Shown here piece by piece: positions 23,986-30,320 of a stretch of 30,320 nt of DNA. Position 1 is the stretch's first letter; each line of letters opens with the position of its first letter. Both the position numbers and the translations under genes were made by a program. The DNA comes from a virus. The DNA lies in the IMG/VR virus record IMGVR_UViG_3300008339_000323, positions 1 through 30,320 of that record; one strand, written 5' to 3'. Under the pieces are notes generated by a model. It searched no databases and had not been told where the DNA came from. It worked only from the letters and a program-made list of their open reading frames with translations.

Positions 23986-26900
23986 ATGCTAGAATACGAA
24001 TTAAACGGTAAAATATATACAGAAGCAGATTTAATTAAAATGGCCGGGGGTAAAGACAAACTCCCGGCTTATATTAAAAGTAAAGGTTTCAAGCCTGCTT
24101 CTAAAAAAACAAAGCAACCCGCTAAACTTGACGAAAGGTTTGGTGAGGATGTTTATAAAAAAACGTTTGGGTTTGAGAATCCTGCAAAAGATCAATTTTC
24201 TGAAATTAATAAAACTAAGAAGAAAAAACCTGTTGCTAAAAAATGGAATGAGGTAGTTACGTGGGAAGATCTTAAAGCTGAAGAAACAACTGTAGCGGAA
24301 AACCTTCAAAAAAGAGTAGCTAGATTTGGATTAACTCCTGAAGAAAAAGTTTTTGGAGTTAATAGAATTACACTTAGAGGGGATAAAAAACAACAATTAG
24401 AACATGTTGTGGATCCAAGCGGTATTTCAACAGGAATGTATGATTTACCAGAGGTTGTTGTAGGGGCAGACGCATCTAAAGAAGAACTTATAGCTAGTGC
24501 AAAAATATTAAATGACTATATAGGCAAATATGGTAATAAAGACTATATTCAGAAAGTTAAAAAAGAAAATCCAAATTTAGTAAGAGACGCTGAACAAAAA
24601 ATACAAGCTCCTACTAGGCCTTGGGAAACAAAAGTAAAAGAATATAACGAAGATTTAATAAACGAGTTTAAGAACAAAGAGGAGTCTATAAAAAGCCGTT
24701 TAAGAGCAAATAGTGGCTATATGTCTGCATCACAAAGAAAATACATTGATGCAGTAAAGCCAACTAAAAAAGATTTTGATAGTCCAGAAAAATATAATTT
24801 ATATGAATATTGGAAAAAGACAGGTCAAATACCGTTGCCTAGTGAGGTAAAATTAGAAAAGTTTATTAAGGAAAAAAACAATAATTATAGAGATAGTAAA
24901 TCAGCGGAATTAATGTCTGATGCTCCTCAAGAACAACGGACAATGTTGCTCGCCCTAGAATCGGAGCGTGAGGATAAAGCCATAGAAGGAAAAGTAAAAC
25001 TATCGGTAGAAAGTGATGAATTAGATAAAGCGGGTAAAGCTCTTAGTGAAAAAATAGCTAAATTCCAAAAAACGCCTCCTACTAAACAAGAATATGATGA
25101 AATTCAAAAAGAATATTTAGCATTACAAAATAGATCAAATGCATATAATAAAGAAGCATTAACACTTAATAGAGATTTCAATAATATTAAAGCAGTATCA
25201 GAAGCAGCATCAAAAGATTATAGTAGATTAAACCAAACTGGTACATTTTTAAAGCAAACTGGACTAGCTTTAGCAGGTGCGGCTGAGGATATACGTATTA
25301 GTACAAAGGCTTTTGAATTGGCACTTGCTCAATCGGTAGCCAATGGAGATTCATTTGGTGAAACATATACAAGAAATAAAAGTATACTTAAAGAAACTTT
25401 ATTAGATCCTATATATGGTGAGCAAAAAGCGGCTAGCAAAGAATTAGAATCTTACCAACGTGATTTACAAATTAAGGATATAAAGAGCATGAAAGATCTT
25501 GGCAGATGGGGAGCTGGGATTTTAACTCAAATGCCTTCGTCTATGGCTATGGCCGTTACAGGAGAAGCAGCATTGCCATTATTTTTTCTTAGTGGTTATG
25601 GTTCAAAACAATATGAAATTGCTAGTTTGCAGGAATCAGCTCTTAGTAGATTGCAATATAATGCTGATCAAATTAATAAAGGATTAGTTGCCGCAGAAGA
25701 TATGGCCGATGTGCAAAAGCAAATTGCCTCGGATAAAAAAACATTGAATATATCAGAAGGAACAAAGTTAACATCTCAAGTGTTAGCCGGTGCTGCAGAG
25801 GTATTATTAGAAAAGTATGGTACCTTAGGTATTATAAAACAAACTGATAATATACTTAGAGCTATACCTCCTCAAGAAATCAAACGCCAGTTAAAAGTTA
25901 TTGGTAAAGAAATGGGTAAATCTGCCGGTGTTGAATCGTGGACAGAGGGCCTAACTCAATTAGCTAATAACTTTGGAGATATTCATTTATTAGGACAAGA
26001 TAAAAACTATTTTGACGGTGTTCCAGATGCAATGGCTGGAGGAGCATTTATGGGTCCTGGATTCTCTGCAATGGGAGGAGCTGGAACAATAAGTAATAAT
26101 ATTACGAAAAGTGTTATTAGCGAACTTGCCACAAAAGAGGAATTTAAAGCAAGAAATAAAAAACTTGATGAAATAAAAAAACTTACTGGTTTAGATGATA
26201 TTACAGGACTAACAAAAAGAGAACTTAATAAATTAAAATTACAACCGCCTATTAAAAAGGCTGTAGAAGATCTTATTGATCAAATGGACGGAGATGATCT
26301 TCGTATATTAGATAGATTAGGCAAAGATTTTTCTATGGAGGATGCAAAAAAAGTAGGTGATTTTAATCAGAAATTAAGAAAAATAACAAGAGATTGGAAT
26401 GAAGCTAGTAAAACAGTTGGAATTGATGATGCTCAATTAAGATCATTAAAAGAATATTATCAAAAGCAATACAATGAAGTATTTGCCGCAAGAGAAGCAA
26501 TGCTTACCGACAAGCAATTAACTGGCAAAAATAAAAAAGAAAATGCTCAAAAAAGAATTACATTTGAAGCTACAGCTGGTTATAATTTATATAAAAGAAG
26601 ATTAACTAGAAAAACTTATCTTGAAAAACTGGCTGGATTTGATAAATTATCATCAGAAGAAAAACAAAGATATAATGATTTAGCATTGTTAGAATTAAAC
26701 CAAGACGCTACTATGGATCAATTATCTAATAAAGAGGTTGATAGTAAAGCTAGAGAATTGTATGCTGGAGAAGAAATTGGCAAACAATTAGATAGGGATA
26801 TTCAAGCTGCTAATGATTTTTCAACAGAATTAGGGCTAAATATAAAAATTGAAACAATAAATAGCGAAAAAGAATTATTAGAAAAATATGGTAAATTTAT

Positions 26901-29900
26901 AGATGAAGAAGAATTAAAAGATTTTAAAAATGGAAAAACAAATGGGTTTAATATAGATGATAATACATTGGTAGTATATAAACCAAACGCTATTAAAAAC
27001 GGGCATACAAGTACTGGATCACATGAGGTATTGCATACTGTACTGTCTAAAGCTTTTCAAGGCAATCAAGAGGAGGCAAATAAAAACGGTATAAAATTAC
27101 TTGAATATTTAAAAACAGCACAGCCATCACTTTATGCGGCAGTAGAAGAAAGAATGAAAGCTTACAAGCCTGAGTACAAAGCTTATGGGGAAGAAGTATT
27201 TAATGCCCTTTCAGATTCTTTTAGTGATGGAAAAATACCAAATGACGATGTATTTACCCAAATATCCAAAGTAGTTAATAAAATAACTAAAGGAGCGTTT
27301 GGAACATCTTCAACATATGATATTAAAAATATTAGCACGGATTCCGGGAAAGCTTTATTTGATACAATAAAAGCATATAGTCAGAAAGCCGGGGCTAAAA
27401 GAACTAAGTCCGGTCAAAATATAAGATTTATTAATTCTGATACAGAAGATAAAGCTGCGGAAGAAACTCCCGCTACTGGATTTAAAGCGTCAAAAGCAAA
27501 AGTTGCTGAGGTCCAAAAAAAGATAGATAATTTAGAAGATCAATTAGATAAAGGAGAAATTGATTATGAAGACTATGAAAGTAGACTTGAAATATTTGAG
27601 GCAGATTTAGCAAAAGCAAAATTAATGCCTGAAGAAGCGCCAAAACCAACAATTAAAAAAGAAGTTACAGAAGAAGAAGCAGATAAAGAAATAATAAAAA
27701 ATGAAAGAGGCTCTATATCTTCTGATAAAGTTCAAAGAATATATGAAGAAAAAGGAGTAAATGGAGCTCAAGAGATTATAGATCTATTTAAACCTATTAC
27801 TAAAAAATTAGTAAATAAAAGAATGGACGCTCCTGGTTTTGATAGAGAATTGTTAACAAGCGAAATAGAAACTGGGGACGGTGGCCTTTTCTATCTTATT
27901 AGAAGTTATAAGCCTGAAACAGGAGTGCCTTTAGCGGCTTATATAAATAAACAATTACCATTAAGAGCAATTGCTGCATCAAGAAGAGTATTAGACAAAG
28001 ACTTTAGTAAAGACGTTACAGAAGAAAAAGGTTTAATAGCCGAAGAAACTGTTTCTGAGGCAAAAGAAAAGCCAAAATATAAGAATGCATTAGAATCAAA
28101 TGTTTTTAGCCCAGAGATCTTAAAAACAGCTACAAACAAGATAGTAACAATAGTTAGAACACTAAAAAATAGAATTGATGCTCCTGTTACATTAAATAGA
28201 ACTGTAACTCCATTAATTTCTGAAATAAGAGACGAAGTTGGGAAACAATTAGACATTGATATAAAGACAATGCTTGGAGGCAAAAAAGACGGTGTGCTTA
28301 GAAAAGAGTTATTAAGGAATAAACGTTATATCCTTGAAAATATGACCACCACTTGGTTAATGGGTAAAGATGGACAAGGAGGCATACCACAAGCTATTCA
28401 AAAACAAATTGATGGTAAATGGGTTAGTTATCCTGATTGGGTTGGTCAAAAAATTGATAGAGAAAAAACAACTACAGATCAAGCGGGGAGAACTTCTGGA
28501 GCAGAACTAGTTAGACGTTTGCCTAATGTTAATAATAATGTTTCTAATGAAGATTTTTTAGCGCAAATAATAGGGCCTGACGGTAATCCGATTAGAGGCA
28601 GAAAAGAATCAGTGTCAAAAGCAATGGCAGAAGAAGGGGCTTTTGACATTATTAATGATGACCTTGCTAAAGAAGGGCCGATATTCGAAGCTCTTGTTAC
28701 TAATCAAGAAAGATTAGGTTATGAAGTGACTAATGCTTTTGCTGTTGAAATAGCCAGACAATCTGAAAGAGGTAATATTAAATTTTCTAAAACGGGTATA
28801 AGAGCAATAGACAATATATCAAATGAGTTTAATGATTTTTATAAAAATCTAAATTATACAAATAGAGCATCGGTATTTAATTATTTAAATAGTAAAGATG
28901 TAAAAGTAATTGATAATGATATAAAAAATAAATTAGAAGATATATTAGAAAGATGGAAAACTGCATATGTTAATAATTCCAAAGAATTATTGTCTAAGTT
29001 AATTGCAAAAAAAAATAAAGAATTAAAAGATAAATATCCTAAAGTAGAAGATTTTGATGAATACTTTTCTAAAAAATTAGAAATTGCAGGAACATCTAAA
29101 ACTATGGCATTAGGGCTTACTCCAAAAGGATTAGACTTTGCCAAAAATAATCAAGAAAAAATTAATGAAATAAATAATTTTATAATAAGTGATTTAGAAA
29201 AGGATTTAAATAATGATGAATTAAGCGATTTAGAAAAAACTAATAAAGTAAATACTTTTTTAAGAACATATAGAGCTGTTCTTACGGGTGGTGATAAAGG
29301 AAAAAATTTTTATTTATCAAATACAAAATTATTTGATGAATTATTAAAAATTGATGGTTTTAAAAAATTAGGATATAATCTAAAAAAAGTTGGTAATATA
29401 AGCATAATTGTTGACAAGAATGGGGAAAATACAAATTATATTGAGGGTCAAACAACAAAAAGTAAAGATTTTGATGATATATTTTTAAAAGGATTAAATA
29501 TAATTGGCAATAAAAAAATTAGAGATGCCCAAAGCGAACAATCTGTAACCGATGTAATGGCTTTTGCAGAAAAAATTAAAAATTCCACACTCTCGCCCGA
29601 AGCTAAGGCTATGGCGGCTATACTTATGGGATCTAGCACCTATTCACCATTAAGAACATTAGCAAAAGTTGATTCTGTTATATTAGATGAAAATTTAACA
29701 AAAGCAGAGGAGTATACCTGGGAACATGCAATCCCGGCTGATGAAAGTGTTAGAGCTGTATTATCTTATATATTAGACCTGCCATTTGCAAACAGACCTA
29801 TTATAACTAAAGAAAATTTAAAAAAATTTTTAGAAGAAAGTAAAATATCATTATTACCTACTCATATTAATGATGTATTAAATACCATACTTAAAAGCAG

Positions 29901-30320
29901 AATGCCATTAAGTTGGAAACCTGGAGATGATATATATAATGCCAGATATTTTGATGGAAAAGTATTAAATGCGCTAAAAGCAAATGGTATTGATTTAAGA
30001 GGAAAAGATTTAACAATCCTAAATGGAAAAGGCAAAAAGATTAAAAAAATTAATTTCGAAGCAAGGAAAAACGCATTAAATATTAGTAATAGTCAAGAGG
30101 CAACTATAAAATCTTTAAAACCTTCTAAATCTGTAAAAGGTATATCTGTTTTTGATTTTGATGACACTGTTGGATTAACAAAAGGTAGTGTGCTATACAC
30201 AATGCCAAACGATCTGCCAATTTATCACGGCGCTCCTAAAGGAAAAGATGTTACAAAAATTAGTGACAAGGGAGTTAAGTTTTTTGCTACGGATATAAGA
30301 GAAGCAGATGAGTATGCTAG
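23986..30320 (+). CDS. giant polyvalent-type virion protein (3' end outside window)
   Basis: I read this frame codon by codon from the ATG at 23986 to the window edge and found no stop, giving at least 2111 residues. An in-frame TAA at 23968 bars an upstream start. The N-terminus is LEYELNGKIYTEADLIKM. Residues 506-545 and 646-695 have Gly/Ala/Met-rich hydrophobic stretches that could insert in membranes. A zincin site HEVLH is at 1013-1017, with E1069/E1070 as possible third ligands. Coiled coil is likely at about 1160-1215. Residues 1270-1350 (SYKPETGVPLAAYINKQLPL) resemble sigma-70 region 2. Residues 2057-2061 are DFDDT, HAD motif I. From about 2079, PIYHGAPKGKDVTK and FFATDIREADEYA look like the start of an ADP-ribosyltransferase fold. 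This is the domain style of phage polyvalent proteins, thought to be packaged and delivered into hosts. Residue activity is inferred, not shown. Confidence 0.8.
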   Translation, partial: MLEYELNGKIYTEADLIKMAGGKDKLPAYIKSKGFKPASKKTKQPAKLDERFGEDVYKKTFGFENPAKDQFSEINKTKKKKPVAKKWNEVVTWEDLKAEETTVAENLQKRVARFGLTPEEKVFGVNRITLRGDKKQQLEHVVDPSGISTGMYDLPEVVVGADASKEELIASAKILNDYIGKYGNKDYIQKVKKENPNLVRDAEQKIQAPTRPWETKVKEYNEDLINEFKNKEESIKSRLRANSGYMSASQRKYIDAVKPTKKDFDSPEKYNLYEYWKKTGQIPLPSEVKLEKFIKEKNNNYRDSKSAELMSDAPQEQRTMLLALESEREDKAIEGKVKLSVESDELDKAGKALSEKIAKFQKTPPTKQEYDEIQKEYLALQNRSNAYNKEALTLNRDFNNIKAVSEAASKDYSRLNQTGTFLKQTGLALAGAAEDIRISTKAFELALAQSVANGDSFGETYTRNKSILKETLLDPIYGEQKAASKELESYQRDLQIKDIKSMKDLGRWGAGILTQMPSSMAMAVTGEAALPLFFLSGYGSKQYEIASLQESALSRLQYNADQINKGLVAAEDMADVQKQIASDKKTLNISEGTKLTSQVLAGAAEVLLEKYGTLGIIKQTDNILRAIPPQEIKRQLKVIGKEMGKSAGVESWTEGLTQLANNFGDIHLLGQDKNYFDGVPDAMAGGAFMGPGFSAMGGAGTISNNITKSVISELATKEEFKARNKKLDEIKKLTGLDDITGLTKRELNKLKLQPPIKKAVEDLIDQMDGDDLRILDRLGKDFSMEDAKKVGDFNQKLRKITRDWNEASKTVGIDDAQLRSLKEYYQKQYNEVFAAREAMLTDKQLTGKNKKENAQKRITFEATAGYNLYKRRLTRKTYLEKLAGFDKLSSEEKQRYNDLALLELNQDATMDQLSNKEVDSKARELYAGEEIGKQLDRDIQAANDFSTELGLNIKIETINSEKELLEKYGKFIDEEELKDFKNGKTNGFNIDDNTLVVYKPNAIKNGHTSTGSHEVLHTVLSKAFQGNQEEANKNGIKLLEYLKTAQPSLYAAVEERMKAYKPEYKAYGEEVFNALSDSFSDGKIPNDDVFTQISKVVNKITKGAFGTSSTYDIKNISTDSGKALFDTIKAYSQKAGAKRTKSGQNIRFINSDTEDKAAEETPATGFKASKAKVAEVQKKIDNLEDQLDKGEIDYEDYESRLEIFEADLAKAKLMPEEAPKPTIKKEVTEEEADKEIIKNERGSISSDKVQRIYEEKGVNGAQEIIDLFKPITKKLVNKRMDAPGFDRELLTSEIETGDGGLFYLIRSYKPETGVPLAAYINKQLPLRAIAASRRVLDKDFSKDVTEEKGLIAEETVSEAKEKPKYKNALESNVFSPEILKTATNKIVTIVRTLKNRIDAPVTLNRTVTPLISEIRDEVGKQLDIDIKTMLGGKKDGVLRKELLRNKRYILENMTTTWLMGKDGQGGIPQAIQKQIDGKWVSYPDWVGQKIDREKTTTDQAGRTSGAELVRRLPNVNNNVSNEDFLAQIIGPDGNPIRGRKESVSKAMAEEGAFDIINDDLAKEGPIFEALVTNQERLGYEVTNAFAVEIARQSERGNIKFSKTGIRAIDNISNEFNDFYKNLNYTNRASVFNYLNSKDVKVIDNDIKNKLEDILERWKTAYVNNSKELLSKLIAKKNKELKDKYPKVEDFDEYFSKKLEIAGTSKTMALGLTPKGLDFAKNNQEKINEINNFIISDLEKDLNNDELSDLEKTNKVNTFLRTYRAVLTGGDKGKNFYLSNTKLFDELLKIDGFKKLGYNLKKVGNISIIVDKNGENTNYIEGQTTKSKDFDDIFLKGLNIIGNKKIRDAQSEQSVTDVMAFAEKIKNSTLSPEAKAMAAILMGSSTYSPLRTLAKVDSVILDENLTKAEEYTWEHAIPADESVRAVLSYILDLPFANRPIITKENLKKFLEESKISLLPTHINDVLNTILKSRMPLSWKPGDDIYNARYFDGKVLNALKANGIDLRGKDLTILNGKGKKIKKINFEARKNALNISNSQEATIKSLKPSKSVKGISVFDFDDTVGLTKGSVLYTMPNDLPIYHGAPKGKDVTKISDKGVKFFATDIREADEYA

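Noticed and set aside
23959-23988. Possible fusion or read-through of the 517-residue gene into the giant gene, as both are in the same frame
   Set aside because: Two consecutive stops (TGA TAA at 23965-23970) and a fresh ATG with an A-rich leader argue for two proteins.
27939-28283. Minus-strand frame of 114 codons, and others at 24031-24309, 28881-29144 and 29448-29639
   Set aside because: All lie opposite the continuous giant gene on the plus strand. Their Phe/Ser/Leu-rich content is what antisense of Lys/Glu-rich coding yields.
1-30320. CRISPR array, tRNA genes, insertion sequence or integrase
   Set aside because: No regularly spaced repeats, cloverleaf-like segment, transposase or recombinase motif was seen on reading either strand.

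Overview
The window is a low-GC, fully one-directional stretch of a tailed-phage genome. It carries the packaging, capsid, tail and internal-protein module of what looks like a short-tailed (podovirus-like) phage of a Bacteroidota host, most likely a flavobacterium or relative. No integrase, insertion sequence, tRNA, rRNA or CRISPR array is visible. The host inference rests on A-rich start contexts with no clear Shine-Dalgarno sequences, AT-rich codon use, a secreted lipocalin-like protein of Bacteroidota type, and the character of the terminase, portal and capsid proteins. Those proteins and their order (terminase, portal, scaffold-like, capsid, connector proteins, nozzle-like proteins, internal proteins) recall the crAss-like phages and related uncultured aquatic Bacteroidetes phages. 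That placement is recalled family knowledge and was not tested by a search.

Positions 1-4071 hold small genes, mostly of unknown function. They include an Asn-rich protein with a 19-residue tandem repeat, several Lys/Met-tailed peptides, a short HExxH metallopeptidase candidate, a secreted lipocalin-like protein and two small beta-rich proteins that may be virion decorations. Positions 4071-5123 hold a small conserved protein, a protein built from two GroES-like halves, and a likely terminase small subunit. Five starts in this part follow the previous stop as TAATG or TAAATG, suggesting translational coupling.

Positions 5123-12444 are the head module: large terminase, portal, scaffold-like protein and major capsid protein. 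A strong hairpin terminator follows the capsid gene. Positions 12524-21206 hold an unassigned structural-type protein, two likely head-tail connector proteins, a 1382-residue nozzle-like protein with cadherin/Ig-like inserts, and a 551-residue partner. A GNAT acetyltransferase gene (21217-21624) sits between the tail genes and the internal-protein genes.

Positions 21626-30320 hold an Ala/Gly-rich ejection-type protein, a 517-residue charged protein and a giant reading frame that runs off the end (at least 2111 residues). The giant protein has an HExxH metallopeptidase-like site, a segment resembling sigma-70 region 2, a HAD-like DxDxT motif and, immediately after it, the start of an ADP-ribosyltransferase-like domain. 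This is the layout of a phage 'polyvalent' protein, probably carried in the virion and delivered into the host with the DNA. It is the most interesting object in the window.
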